Positions 42,055-51,322 of a stretch of DNA of 64,000 nucleotides are shown one piece after another. The position numbers and the translations under genes were made by a program. The stretch is from an uncultured Clostridia bacterium (lineage in GTDB: Bacteria > Bacillota > Clostridia > Peptostreptococcales > Anaerovoracaceae). Location: the NCBI GenBank assembly GCA_934271235.1, contig CAKQQT010000018.1, positions 1 to 64,000 of the forward strand, given 5' to 3'. Every line of letters begins with the position of its first letter. Positions within the stretch are counted from its first letter, which is position 1. Below the pieces are notes generated by a model that was not told where the DNA came from, did no database searches, and was given only the letters and a program-made list of their open reading frames with translations.

Positions 42055-43533
42055 ATGGCAATGATGACAGGCGCAGAGTATATCGAGAGCTTAAGAAAGT
42101 TAAATACAAGAGTTTACATGTTCGGTGAAAAGATCGAAAACTGGGTAGATCACCCGATGATTCGTCCGTCCATCAACTGCGTAGCAGTAACATACGATCT
42201 GGCGCAGGATCCGCAGTACGAGGATCTGATGACAGCAACTTCCAACCTCACCGGCAAGAAGATCAATCGTTTCGCAAACATCCACCAGAGCACCGAAGAC
42301 TTAAAGAAAAAAGTAAAGATGCAGAGACTCTGCGGACAGAAGACGGCTTCCTGTTTCCAGAGATGCGTCGGCATGGACGCGTTCAACGCAGAATACTCCA
42401 CCACTTATGAGATTGATAAGAAATACGGCACAGACTACCATGAAAGATTCAAAAAGTTCCTGGAATTCGTACAGGAAAACGACCTCGTCGTAGACGGTGC
42501 GATGACAGACCCGAAGGGTAACCGCGGACTGGCACCGCATGCACAGGTCGACCCGGATATGTTCGTCAGAATCAAAGAAGTCAGAGCAGACGGTATCGTC
42601 GTACGCGGCGCGAAATGCCACCAGACCGGTTCCATCAACTCCCACTGGCATCTGGTTATGCCGACACAGGCAATGAGAGCGGAAGATAAGGACTATGCAG
42701 TATCCTTTGCATGTCCGTCCGATGCAGAAGGTCTTTACATGATCTACGGCAGACAGTCCTGCGATACACGGAAATTAGAAGAGGGTGCAGATGTAGACCT
42801 TGGCAACAAGCAGTTCGGCGGTCAGGAAGCGTTAGTTGTCTTTGATGATGTCTTCATTCCGAACGAATATGTATTCATGGCAGGCGAATATGACTTCGCA
42901 GGCATGCTGGTAGAGCGTTTCGCAGGCTTCCACAGACAGAGCTACGGCGGCTGCAAGGTCGGTGTCGGCGATGTCGTGATCGGCGCAGCAGCATTAGCAG
43001 CAGAATACAACGGCGCAGACAAGGCATCCCACATCAAGGATAAGCTGATCGAAATGACCCACCTGAATGAAACCCTGTACGCATGCGGTATCGCCTGCTC
43101 GGCAGAAGGACATCCGACAGAATGCGGCAGCTACATCATCGACCTGCTTTTGGCAAACGTCTGCAAGCAGAACGTCACCAGATTCCCATATGAGATCGTC
43201 AGACTGGCGGAAGACATCGCAGGCGGTCTGATGGTAACGATGCCGAGCGAAAAAGACTTCAAGTCTGACATGGTCGTAGGCAGAAACGGCGAAACGATCG
43301 GCGATGTATGCAACAAGTTCTTTGCAGCAAATACCGATAAGTGCACGACCGAAGAGAGAATGAGAGTCTTAAGATTCCTCGAAAACATCTGTCTGGGATC
43401 GTCCGCAGTCGGCTACCGGACCGAGTCCATGCACGGTGCAGGCTCCCCGCAGGCACAGCGGATCATGATCCAAAGACAGGGCAATATCGAAGGCAAGAAG
43501 GCGCTTGCGAAGGCGATTGCAGGAATCAAATAA
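42055..43533 (+). CDS. abfD: 4-hydroxybutyryl-CoA dehydratase / vinylacetyl-CoA isomerase
   Basis: Encodes 492 residues of the 4-hydroxyphenylacetate-3-hydroxylase fold family. The [4Fe-4S] ligands that mark the dehydratase branch are present: Cys100 and Cys104 in ASCFQRC, and the His and Cys seven apart in GFHRQSYGGC (about 293 and 300). These correspond to C99, C103, H292 and C299 of the Clostridium aminobutyricum enzyme. It makes crotonyl-CoA from 4-hydroxybutyryl-CoA by a ketyl-radical mechanism with FAD and is oxygen-sensitive. It is encoded with a CoA-transferase and 4-hydroxybutyrate dehydrogenase, completing the conversion of succinate semialdehyde to crotonyl-CoA. The ribosome site is TTAGGAGG. 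Confidence 0.95.
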   Translation: MAMMTGAEYIESLRKLNTRVYMFGEKIENWVDHPMIRPSINCVAVTYDLAQDPQYEDLMTATSNLTGKKINRFANIHQSTEDLKKKVKMQRLCGQKTASCFQRCVGMDAFNAEYSTTYEIDKKYGTDYHERFKKFLEFVQENDLVVDGAMTDPKGNRGLAPHAQVDPDMFVRIKEVRADGIVVRGAKCHQTGSINSHWHLVMPTQAMRAEDKDYAVSFACPSDAEGLYMIYGRQSCDTRKLEEGADVDLGNKQFGGQEALVVFDDVFIPNEYVFMAGEYDFAGMLVERFAGFHRQSYGGCKVGVGDVVIGAAALAAEYNGADKASHIKDKLIEMTHLNETLYACGIACSAEGHPTECGSYIIDLLLANVCKQNVTRFPYEIVRLAEDIAGGLMVTMPSEKDFKSDMVVGRNGETIGDVCNKFFAANTDKCTTEERMRVLRFLENICLGSSAVGYRTESMHGAGSPQAQRIMIQRQGNIEGKKALAKAIAGIK

Positions 43534-43554
43534 GGCAAAGATAGGAGAAGGTCT

Positions 43555-44865
43555 ATGGACTGGAGAACATATTACAAAGAGCGTCTGATGAGCGCAGACG
43601 AAGCAGTGAAGCTGATCAAGGATAACGATAAGCTGGTGCTTGCCCACGATGTGGGCGAGCCGCCGGCACTGGTCGAAGCAATGGTCAGAAACGCTGCAAG
43701 CTATAAAAATGTAGAAATCTCACACATGTTCACCTTAGGAAGCGGCGCATACTCCCACCCGGAGTATGCGGACAACTTCCACATGAACCTGTGGTTCGTC
43801 AGCGGACCGGTCAGAAAATGCATCACAGATGGGCGTGGGGACTATACACCGATGTACTTTCATGAAACACCGGGACTGATGCGGGACGGTACCATCAAAG
43901 TGGATACCGCTTTGATCATGGTGACCCCGCCGGACGAAAACGGCAAAGTATCCACCGGCGTAGCCGGAGACTATACCGTACAGGCAGTCAGATCCGCCAG
44001 AACGGTCATTGCGCAGATCAATGATCAGGTACCGTTCACCTATGGCGGGGCAGTCTTTGATGTGACAGAGATCGATGCGTTCGTGGAATGCAATCAGCCG
44101 CTGCCGGCACTGCCGGATGCGAAGATCGGCGAAGTGGAGAGCCTGATCGGTAAGAACTGCGCAAGCGTCATCGAAGACGGTGCGTGCCTGCAGCTGGGGA
44201 TCGGTTCCATTCCGGATGCGGTCTGCCACGAGCTGGTACATAAAAAGCACCTCGGTATTCACTCCGAAATGCTCGGTGACGGCGTCGTCAAACTGTACGA
44301 AGAAGGCGCAGTCGATAACAGCCTGAAGCAGATCGACAAGGGCAAATTCGTATTCAACTTCGTGATGGGTTCGCAGAAGTTGTATGATTTCTGCGATAAG
44401 AATGATAAATGTATGCTGATGCCGGTAGACTATGTCAATGATCCGCGTATTATTTGCCAAAATGATAATGTCGTCAGCATCAACGGCGGTCTTGCTGTAG
44501 ACTTCTACGGACAGGTCGCAGCAGATACAATCGGCTATACCCAGTTCTCCGGCGTCGGCGGACAGGTAGACTTCATCCGCGGCGCAGCTTGGAGTAAGAA
44601 CGGCAAAGCGATCATTGCGATGCCTTCGATGACGGTCAAGAAGGACGGGACGAAGATCTCCAAGATCAATCCGCTGCTGTCTGAAGGCACTGTCGTTGCG
44701 ACACCGAGACACGATGTAGACTATATCGCGACCGAATACGGTATTGTACGTCTCAAAGGACTGACGATCCGAGAACGCGCGAAAGCCTTGATTAGCATCG
44801 CGCATCCGGATTTCAGAGAAGAACTGAGAGACGATTACGAAAAGATGTTTCACGAAAAATTTTAA
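43555..44865 (+). CDS. abfT: 4-hydroxybutyrate CoA-transferase
   Basis: Encodes 436 residues of the family I acetyl-CoA hydrolase/transferase group, close in length and motifs to C. kluyveri Cat2 and AbfT. Visible marks are AHDVGEPPALVEAM near 27-40, ENCAS-like GKNCASVIEDGACLQLGIG near 199-217, and the catalytic Glu in GIHSEMLGDGV near 240, and the GVGGQVDFIRGA stretch near 340. It moves CoA from acetyl-CoA (or another acyl-CoA) to 4-hydroxybutyrate. The acetyl-CoA donor could come directly from the acetoin-type complex in the same operon. It starts 22 bases after abfD. Confidence 0.92.
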   Translation: MDWRTYYKERLMSADEAVKLIKDNDKLVLAHDVGEPPALVEAMVRNAASYKNVEISHMFTLGSGAYSHPEYADNFHMNLWFVSGPVRKCITDGRGDYTPMYFHETPGLMRDGTIKVDTALIMVTPPDENGKVSTGVAGDYTVQAVRSARTVIAQINDQVPFTYGGAVFDVTEIDAFVECNQPLPALPDAKIGEVESLIGKNCASVIEDGACLQLGIGSIPDAVCHELVHKKHLGIHSEMLGDGVVKLYEEGAVDNSLKQIDKGKFVFNFVMGSQKLYDFCDKNDKCMLMPVDYVNDPRIICQNDNVVSINGGLAVDFYGQVAADTIGYTQFSGVGGQVDFIRGAAWSKNGKAIIAMPSMTVKKDGTKISKINPLLSEGTVVATPRHDVDYIATEYGIVRLKGLTIRERAKALISIAHPDFREELRDDYEKMFHEKF

Positions 44866-44903
44866 GCAGCATGGAAACAAAATAGAAAAAGGAGATGAAG
44901 ATC

Positions 44904-46028
44904 ATGCAGGCATTAAAAGTAGTACCGGAAATTTTATACTTTGACACATTCGAAGATTTCAACGAAGAATTTAAGTTAGGCAAAGGCGATATCCTCGTGA
45001 CAAACGAATGGATGTACACGCCGTACGTAAAACCGTTAGGTATTGATATTCCTGTCATTTTCCAGGAAAAATACGGAAAGGGTGAACCTTCCGACGAAAT
45101 GATCGACGCCATCGCAAAGGACATGAAAGGCTATGAATACGACCGGATCGTTGCGTTCGGCGGCGGCACCATCGTAGATATCTGCAAGATCCTTTCCCTG
45201 GAACTGCCGGAACATTCCGTTAAAGTATTTACCAAGGAAGTACCGGCTAAGAAGATCAAAGAACTGATCGTGATCCCGACCACTTGCGGAACCGGTTCCG
45301 AAGTGACAAACGTTGCGGTAGCGGAATTAAAATCCTTACATGTCAAGATGGGTCTCGCGGTAGATGAAACCTATGCAGATAAAGCGGTATTGATCCCGGA
45401 ATCCCTGCAGGGACTGCCGGATTATGTATTTGCGACCAGCTCCATCGACGCGCTGATCCACGCGACCGAAAGCTATCTGTCCCCATTTGCGTCCCCACAG
45501 ACGGAATTGTTCTCTCTGAAGGCGATCGAAATGATCATGAACGGTTATATGCAGATGATCGCAAAGGGCGGCAATACCGCTGCGGCAAGAAAGGACGTCT
45601 TAAAGGACTTCTGCCTGGCGTCCAACTATGCGGGCATCGCGTTCGGCAATGCGGGCTGCGGAGCGGTCCATGCTCTGTCCTACTCCATCGGCGGCGCTTT
45701 CCACGTGCCGCACGGCGAATCCAACTATCAGTTCTTTACCGAAGTCTTCAAGACTTACATGAAACGGGATCCGGATGGCAAGATCGCGTCCCTCAACAAG
45801 GTTTACGCGGATATTCTTTGCTGTGATGTCGCAAACGTCTATGACGAGCTGGACGGTGTCCTGAACAAGCTGATCACCAAGAAGCCGCTGAGAGAATACG
45901 GCATGACAGAGGATCAGATTGAAACCTTCACGAAATCGACCGTGGACAATCAGCAGAGACTTTTGAGCAAGAGCTATGTTCCGCTGTCCTATGAAGAACT
46001 CAGACAGATCTTTGTAAACTTATATTGA
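44904..46028 (+). CDS. 4hbD: 4-hydroxybutyrate dehydrogenase
   Basis: Encodes 374 residues, a group III iron-type alcohol dehydrogenase very close to C. kluyveri 4-hydroxybutyrate dehydrogenase in length and motifs: VGKGD-like LGKGDILVTNEWMY near 27-40, IVFQEKYG-like FQEKYGKGEPSDEMI, FGGGTIVDICKILSL near 86-100, and the metal-binding AVHALSYSIGG and HVPHGESN near 254-275. It reduces succinate semialdehyde to 4-hydroxybutyrate with NADH. The ATG at 44904 is chosen because the upstream in-frame ATG at 44895 lies inside the ribosome site AAAGGAGATG. No succinate-semialdehyde-forming gene (sucD or a GABA transaminase) is in the window. Confidence 0.93.
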   Translation: MQALKVVPEILYFDTFEDFNEEFKLGKGDILVTNEWMYTPYVKPLGIDIPVIFQEKYGKGEPSDEMIDAIAKDMKGYEYDRIVAFGGGTIVDICKILSLELPEHSVKVFTKEVPAKKIKELIVIPTTCGTGSEVTNVAVAELKSLHVKMGLAVDETYADKAVLIPESLQGLPDYVFATSSIDALIHATESYLSPFASPQTELFSLKAIEMIMNGYMQMIAKGGNTAAARKDVLKDFCLASNYAGIAFGNAGCGAVHALSYSIGGAFHVPHGESNYQFFTEVFKTYMKRDPDGKIASLNKVYADILCCDVANVYDELDGVLNKLITKKPLREYGMTEDQIETFTKSTVDNQQRLLSKSYVPLSYEELRQIFVNLY

Positions 46029-46065
46029 TTGACGAAAAACAGGCACACATATTAAGGAAGAAAAT

Positions 46066-47049
46066 ATGAAATTTATAGAATCCCCGTGGACCGATCCCTA
46101 CTATAATCTGGCACTGGAAGAATACGTATTCGAAAAGCTGGATCGCAGCACAGATTGGCTGATCCTGTGGCAGAACTACAACACCATTGTGATCGGAAAA
46201 TATCAGAATACCGTAGAAGAGATCAATGCGGACTATGTCAAAGAACATGGCATTTCGGTCGCACGCCGCTTGTCCGGCGGCGGCGCCGTTTACCATGACA
46301 AAGGCAATCTGAACTACACGATCATCGTTGACAAAAATGACGATTTTGATTTTAACTTTCAGTACTTCGTACTGCCGGTCACGAACGCGCTCAAGATGTT
46401 TGGGCTGGACGCCGCGTTTTCGGGACGCAACGATGTGACCATCGACGGTAAAAAATTCTCCGGCAATTCACAGTATGTGAAGCAGAACCGGATCATGCAC
46501 CACGGCTGCATCATGCTGGACTCCAATCTGGCGAATGTGGCCGATGCCCTGCGTGTCAAACCGGTCAAGCTGGAATCCAAGAGCACCAAATCCGTCAGAA
46601 GCCGTGTCACGACGATCAACGCAAATCTTGCGGAACCGATTTCGATGGATGTCTTTAAGACAGCGCTTAAGGTGCAGGTTGCGGCAGGCAATGAGATGGA
46701 AGCCTACGGGTTGACGGAGCATGACATCGCTGAGATCCAAAAACTCAGAGATGCCAAATATGCGACGTGGGAATGGAACTACGGATTTTCACCGGAATAT
46801 ACCGTTCGCAAAGAGGAAAAATTCGACGGCGGTATCGTGACGGCACATATGAATGTCGAAAAAGGACACATCAAGGAGATCAAACTCTTTGGTGACTTCT
46901 TCGGCAACGGGGAGATTTCAGAATTGGAAGAGGCCTTACGCGGTCTTCCTCTGGATGAAGATCTGGAGAAAAATTTAGAAAAGATCCATATTGAAGAATA
47001 CATGAAAGGCATTCATGTCGATGAGCTGGCTGCCCTGCTGAGAGACTAG
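46066..47049 (+). CDS. lplA: Lipoate-protein ligase
   Basis: Encodes 327 residues of the LplA family. It shows the start motif SPWTDPYYNLALEEY, the lipoyl-AMP binding RRLSGGGAVYHDKGNLNYT near 67-85, and SGNSQYVKQNRIMHHG near 141-156 with the catalytic Lys, plus the C-terminal accessory domain. It attaches lipoate to the Lys43 residues of the E2 and of the extra domain of the E3 encoded upstream. It is the last gene of the operon, 37 bases after 4hbD, and is followed by a terminator. Its presence indicates that the operon carries its own cofactor-loading function. Confidence 0.95.
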   Translation: MKFIESPWTDPYYNLALEEYVFEKLDRSTDWLILWQNYNTIVIGKYQNTVEEINADYVKEHGISVARRLSGGGAVYHDKGNLNYTIIVDKNDDFDFNFQYFVLPVTNALKMFGLDAAFSGRNDVTIDGKKFSGNSQYVKQNRIMHHGCIMLDSNLANVADALRVKPVKLESKSTKSVRSRVTTINANLAEPISMDVFKTALKVQVAAGNEMEAYGLTEHDIAEIQKLRDAKYATWEWNYGFSPEYTVRKEEKFDGGIVTAHMNVEKGHIKEIKLFGDFFGNGEISELEEALRGLPLDEDLEKNLEKIHIEEYMKGIHVDELAALLRD

Positions 47050-47119
47050 GAGATACGCAAGGCGGCACAGACGAAGATGTTTTCTGCTCCTCAATTATTA
47101 CATATACAAAATAATTGGC

Positions 47120-47169
47120 AAAACGGCGGCACGACTGCGCAGGCGGAAGCGGCGCTGTTTTGTTTTTTT
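47120..47169 (+). terminator. Intrinsic terminator of the aco/4-hydroxybutyrate operon
   Basis: AAAACGGCG (47120-47128) pairs with CGCTGTTTT (47153-47161, one G-U), followed by GTTTTTTTG. Confidence 0.75.
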
Positions 47170-47258
47170 GAATACGCATGCAGGATAGAGTTGTTTCTTG
47201 CTGCAAAATCAAGTATACTAATACCATAGATGCTTTGCGTGAAAGGAGCGGAGAAGGG

Positions 47259-48977
47259 ATGGGAATGACGACAGATCAGACAACGAAGGCGAAAAAAATC
47301 TCCCTTGGGATAGAAGATTTTAAAGAAATCATCGTTAAAAACGGATATTATGTCGATAAGACCCGGATGATACAGGAATTACTCGAAAGCAACGCAAAGG
47401 TGAGTCTGTTCATGCGTCCGCGCCGCTTTGGCAAGACACTGAACCAGAGCATGATCCGACGTTTTTTTGAAGACGAGCGGACACAAGAAGGGGAAAAGGT
47501 CGACAACGGCGATCTTTTTGAGGATCTTGCGATCACAACCTGCGGCGAGGAAGTCCTTACACATCAGCAGCGCTACCCGGTGATCTCCATGACCTTAAAG
47601 TCAGCAAAACAGAAGAACTATCATCTGGCGTATGAAGAACTGAAAAAGCGGATCAGTGAAGAGTACAAGAGACATCAGTATGTCTTAATAGGCAATGCTC
47701 TGTCCGAGGATGAAAAAGAAAGGTTCCGAAGCATCGCGGCCTTACAGCCGGAGGAAAGCTTGTATCAAGATGCGTTGGGATTCTTATCGGCGTGTCTGGC
47801 GAAGCATCACGGCAGAAACGTGTGGATCTTGATCGATGAATATGACGTGCCGTTGGAAAATGCCTACCTTCAAGGCTTTTACGATGAAATGCTCATGTTT
47901 ATCCGCTCTTTGCTTGAATCGGCGCTTAAGACAAATCCGTACCTTGAAAAGGGCATCATCACCGGATGCCTGCGGATCAGCCGCGAAAGCATCTTTACCG
48001 GGCTGAACAATCTGGAAGTACACTCGATCCTCAGTCCGAATTATTCTGACTGTTTTGGATTTACAGAAGCCGAAGCGGAAGCAATGATGGCGTATTATGC
48101 GCTTTCGGATAAATATGCAGAATTGAAAGAATGGTACGACGGCTACCGGTTCGGCAATGTGGAGATCTACAATCCGTGGAGCATTTTGCATTACATTCGT
48201 ATGGCACAGGGGGATCACGGTTACCTTCCGCGTCCGTATTGGTCCAACACCTCATCGAACAGTATTGTGCGGGAACTGGTGCAGAAAGCGGATGCCAATA
48301 CACGAAACGAATTGGAGATCCTCATGAATGGCGGCAGCATTGAAAAGCCGGTGCATGAAGAGATCACCTACGGTGACGTCTATGATTCACAGGACAATCC
48401 ATGGAACTTCCTGTTCTTTACCGGCTATCTGAAAGCCGGCACACAAAGGCTGGAGGAAGAACAAATTTATTTGGAGCTCAAGATCCCGAACCGCGAGATC
48501 AAAGCGGTGTACCGGCAATCCATTATTGCGTGGTTCAATGAAAAAGTGAGCCATATGAATGTCGATGTGCTGATCCGTGCATTGGAGACGGGGGATTGTG
48601 AGACTGCGGCGGAATTTCTTCGCCGACAGCTGATGGAGACCATCAGCTATTACGACTATGCGGAAAACTATTATCACGGATTTTTGGCGGGCCTTTTGAG
48701 CGCGGCAAACACGTATCAGGTAGTTTCCAATCGCGAGAGCGGAAACGGCAGACCAGATCTTGTAATGACAGAACGAAGGTTCATGGGACGTGCCGTCATT
48801 CTGGAGATCAAGATCGCAAAGAGTTTCCGCGAAATGCAAGCGAAGTGCGAGGAAGGCTTGGCACAGATCAAGGCAGAAAACTATGCGCAGCCGCTCGAGG
48901 ATGACGGTTATCAGGAAATCCTCCAATATGCGATCTGCTTCTTCAAAAAAGGCTGTATGATCCAAAAAACACGGTAA
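47259..48977 (+). CDS. AAA-ATPase-like / PD-(D/E)XK nuclease protein
   Basis: Encodes 572 residues from the ATG at 47259 (GGAGAAGGG upstream). The N-terminal AAA-ATPase_like (PF09820 type) domain has IEDFKEIIVKNGYYVDKT, the P-loop-like FMRPRRFGKTL near 51-61 and the Walker B-like WILIDEYDVPLENAY near 189-203. The C-terminal PD-(D/E)XK_9-type region carries GRPDLVMTERR, then AVILEIKIAKS, with the D and the E-x-K of a nuclease core near 497-520. This architecture is widespread in gut anaerobes, often in many copies; a defence or mobile-element origin is suspected but function is unknown. It is a single gene between two terminators. Confidence 0.92.
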   Translation: MGMTTDQTTKAKKISLGIEDFKEIIVKNGYYVDKTRMIQELLESNAKVSLFMRPRRFGKTLNQSMIRRFFEDERTQEGEKVDNGDLFEDLAITTCGEEVLTHQQRYPVISMTLKSAKQKNYHLAYEELKKRISEEYKRHQYVLIGNALSEDEKERFRSIAALQPEESLYQDALGFLSACLAKHHGRNVWILIDEYDVPLENAYLQGFYDEMLMFIRSLLESALKTNPYLEKGIITGCLRISRESIFTGLNNLEVHSILSPNYSDCFGFTEAEAEAMMAYYALSDKYAELKEWYDGYRFGNVEIYNPWSILHYIRMAQGDHGYLPRPYWSNTSSNSIVRELVQKADANTRNELEILMNGGSIEKPVHEEITYGDVYDSQDNPWNFLFFTGYLKAGTQRLEEEQIYLELKIPNREIKAVYRQSIIAWFNEKVSHMNVDVLIRALETGDCETAAEFLRRQLMETISYYDYAENYYHGFLAGLLSAANTYQVVSNRESGNGRPDLVMTERRFMGRAVILEIKIAKSFREMQAKCEEGLAQIKAENYAQPLEDDGYQEILQYAICFFKKGCMIQKTR

Positions 48978-48980
48978 CGG

Positions 48981-49033
48981 AAAACCCCTGCGAGGCACCC
49001 TTGTCTTAAATAAGGAGCGCCCGCAGGGGTTTT
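48981..49033. terminator. Bidirectional terminator
   Basis: AAAACCCCTGCG (48981-48992) pairs with CGCAGGGGTTTT (49022-49033). The A-run and T-run flanks allow use by the rightward ATPase gene and the leftward dehydrogenase operon. Confidence 0.85.
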
Positions 49034-49071
49034 GGAATAGAAAAACATTAATTAGGTATTTGCAAGTTTGA

Positions 49072-50055
49072 TTAGAGCGCTTCGAGCGGATTTGGCTCGC
49101 CGGCTTCGAAGGCGCGTACCGACTCAAATACACAGCGGCACATTTGTGAAACGGCGGAGTCTGTGTAAAAAGCAGTATGCGGTGAAAGGATAACATTCGG
49201 GAAACTCTTTAAAATAGCCATTTGGCGATTTGCCAGAACTTCGCCGCTGCGGTTCAGGAAGTAAAGTCCGGCTTCGTCTTCCAGCACATCTAAAGCTGCA
49301 CCGCCGACCTTTCCGGATTCGATCCCGTCAATCAGAGCGTCCGTATCGACCAGAGTACCTCTGGCCGCATTGACGATCATAACGCCGTCTTTCATTTTGG
49401 CTAAAGCATCCCGGTCGATCAGATGATAGTTATCTGCGGTTGCCGGGGCATGCAGGGTAAGAATATCGGAATTTTCAAGCAGCGTATCGAGTGAAACATA
49501 CTCCGCGTATTCGGAAACTTCCGCATTCGGATAAATATCATAAGCAAGGATCCTGCAGCCAAAGCCGCTTAAATGCTTGATCACGGTCTTGCCGATCCGG
49601 CCGGTACCGATAACGCCGACCGTACATTCGGACAACTCACGGCCCATTTTGCCCTTGAAGGAAAAGTCCTGCACTTCAACTCTTTTCATGATATGCGCAA
49701 AACGGCGGCATACCATGAGCATGAGCATGATCGCGTAATTGGCGACGCTGTCAGGCGAATACTGCGAATGTCCGACCTTGATATCGAGTTCCTTACACTT
49801 TTGCAGATTGATATGATCAGTACCGATGCTTCGAGTGAGCAGGTATTTGACACCGTTGGCGGCGAAAGCTTCGAGCATTTCATCGGTGCATTCGGATGCC
49901 AGAATAGAAACCGCTTCGTGCCCCTTTACCATCGGAATATTTTCCACACTTTGATAATCGGCATAACCGGTATAAGCAAAGCCGTACTCTTCCGAAAGCT
50001 TGTCAAAGAAAAACTTTTCGTCAAATTCTCTGAGATTGTAGATAAATATTTTCAT
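49072..50055 (-). CDS. D-2-hydroxyacid dehydrogenase (D-lactate/2-hydroxyisocaproate type)
   Basis: Encodes 327 residues. It has the NAD motif GTGRIGKT near 149-156, the catalytic Arg in NAARGTLVD near 231, and the Glu/His pair (LEDEAGLYF near 260 and SPHTAFYT near 293). The DEAGLYFLNRS segment marks the branch of D-lactate dehydrogenase, D-2-hydroxyisocaproate dehydrogenase (LdhA) and VanH. It reduces a 2-oxoacid to a (R)-2-hydroxyacid with NADH. The ATG at 50055 follows AGGGTG at six bases; a GTG at 50064 is an alternative. It is the last gene of a leftward operon after an amino-acid symporter and an aminotransferase. Confidence 0.92.
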   Translation of the reverse strand: MKIFIYNLREFDEKFFFDKLSEEYGFAYTGYADYQSVENIPMVKGHEAVSILASECTDEMLEAFAANGVKYLLTRSIGTDHINLQKCKELDIKVGHSQYSPDSVANYAIMLMLMVCRRFAHIMKRVEVQDFSFKGKMGRELSECTVGVIGTGRIGKTVIKHLSGFGCRILAYDIYPNAEVSEYAEYVSLDTLLENSDILTLHAPATADNYHLIDRDALAKMKDGVMIVNAARGTLVDTDALIDGIESGKVGGAALDVLEDEAGLYFLNRSGEVLANRQMAILKSFPNVILSPHTAFYTDSAVSQMCRCVFESVRAFEAGEPNPLEAL

Positions 50056-50072
50056 CTTGTTCACCCTGCCCC

Positions 50073-51233
50073 TTACTTTTCACCAAACATTTTTTTCAGC
50101 CGGCGGATTCCCTCGCGAATGGCTTCCTCACTGGAAGCGTAGGAGAAGCGGAGATAACCTTCACCGCCCTCGCCGAAGGCGCTGCCCGGTGTAGCGAGAA
50201 CCTGCACTTCATCGAGGATCTTAACGGCAAGATCCTGCGAAGGCATTTCGAAGCTTTTTACATTCGGGAATGCGTAGAAAGCGCCGCCCGGCGTGATGCA
50301 GGAAAATCCCTGCACCTGATTCAGACCCTCTATCAGGATATTGCGTCTTTTTTCATATTCTCTGCACATGGCATCGACAGAATCCTGCGGTCCGAGGATC
50401 GCAGCAGCAGCGGCTTTCTGGCAGGCCGCGGTGACGCTGGAACCCATGCTTTCCTGCAGCAGCGTCATTCTTTCGCGCACTGCGGTCGGAGCCACGATGT
50501 AGCCGATCCTCCAGCCGGTCATGGCGTAGGACTTTGAGAAGCTGTTTACGGTAATGACGTTATCCTTCATTTCCGGGATAGAAGCGATGCTGAAGCTCTT
50601 TTGGCCATCGTAGATGATCGCTTCATACGGTTCGTCAGAAATAACGATCAGATTATATTCTAAAGCGACCTGCGCGATTTCACGAATATCCTGTTCGGTA
50701 AGAACGGAACCGGTAGGATTGCAAGGTGAGTTGATCAGGATTGCTTTTGTTTTCGCTGTGATCTTTTCTTTAATATCTTGTACAGTAACGCGAAATCCGT
50801 TTTCCTCTTTGGTAGGAACGACCACGGATTTACCGCCCGCGATATGGACATATCCGAAATAATTTGGGAAACATGGGGTTGGGATGATGACTTCATCTTC
50901 CGGTTCCAGGATAGTTTCCATGGTTAAAAGTAAAGCTTGACCGGCGCCGAAGGTAATGTGGATGTTGTCCTCTGTTACGTAGGACATACCGTTATAATCT
51001 CTCATTTTAGCGGCTAACGCACTGAGAAGCGGCTGGATCCCCTGGTTGGCAACATACTTTGTCCAACCGTTTTGCAGGGCAAGGCAGCCTTCGTCGATAA
51101 TATTCTGCGGTGTAGGAAAGTCAGGTTCCCCTAAACCGAAACTAACTACGTTGTCATACTTGGATGCTAAAACCGTCATGGCCCGGATGCCGGAAGTCGG
51201 CATACTCAGGGCACGGCTGCTGATCTTGATCAT
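50073..51233 (-). CDS. Class I/II pyridoxal-phosphate aminotransferase
   Basis: Encodes 386 residues of the fold-type I aspartate-aminotransferase family. It shows FGLGEPDFPTPQNI near 32-45, the NSPCNPTGS motif near 168, the DEPYEAIIYDG stretch near 200, the PLP Lys in NSFSKSYAMTGWRIGY (about 232-247), and the substrate-binding Arg in GYLRFSYASS near the end. It would pass the amino group of an amino acid to 2-oxoglutarate, giving a 2-oxoacid. Gene order (symporter, aminotransferase, 2-hydroxyacid dehydrogenase) supports a route from imported amino acid to 2-hydroxyacid. The ribosome site is AAAGGAGAAA. Confidence 0.93.
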   Translation of the reverse strand: MIKISSRALSMPTSGIRAMTVLASKYDNVVSFGLGEPDFPTPQNIIDEGCLALQNGWTKYVANQGIQPLLSALAAKMRDYNGMSYVTEDNIHITFGAGQALLLTMETILEPEDEVIIPTPCFPNYFGYVHIAGGKSVVVPTKEENGFRVTVQDIKEKITAKTKAILINSPCNPTGSVLTEQDIREIAQVALEYNLIVISDEPYEAIIYDGQKSFSIASIPEMKDNVITVNSFSKSYAMTGWRIGYIVAPTAVRERMTLLQESMGSSVTAACQKAAAAAILGPQDSVDAMCREYEKRRNILIEGLNQVQGFSCITPGGAFYAFPNVKSFEMPSQDLAVKILDEVQVLATPGSAFGEGGEGYLRFSYASSEEAIREGIRRLKKMFGEK

Positions 51234-51253
51234 TTTTTTCTCCTTTTGAAAAC

Positions 51254-51277
51254 ACAGAGCTGCTTTCGCAGCCCTGT
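51254..51277 (-). other. Hairpin between symporter and aminotransferase genes
   Basis: ACAGAGCTGC (51254-51263) and GCAGCCCTGT (51268-51277) form a stem with one mismatch and a four-base GAAA loop on the minus strand. A weak TTTTC follows in the leftward direction. It may attenuate expression of the two enzyme genes. Confidence 0.5.
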
Positions 51278-51322
51278 ATATTTTTGTGAAAACAATTTAT
51301 CTTTGCGGTAATTTAACGTTAT

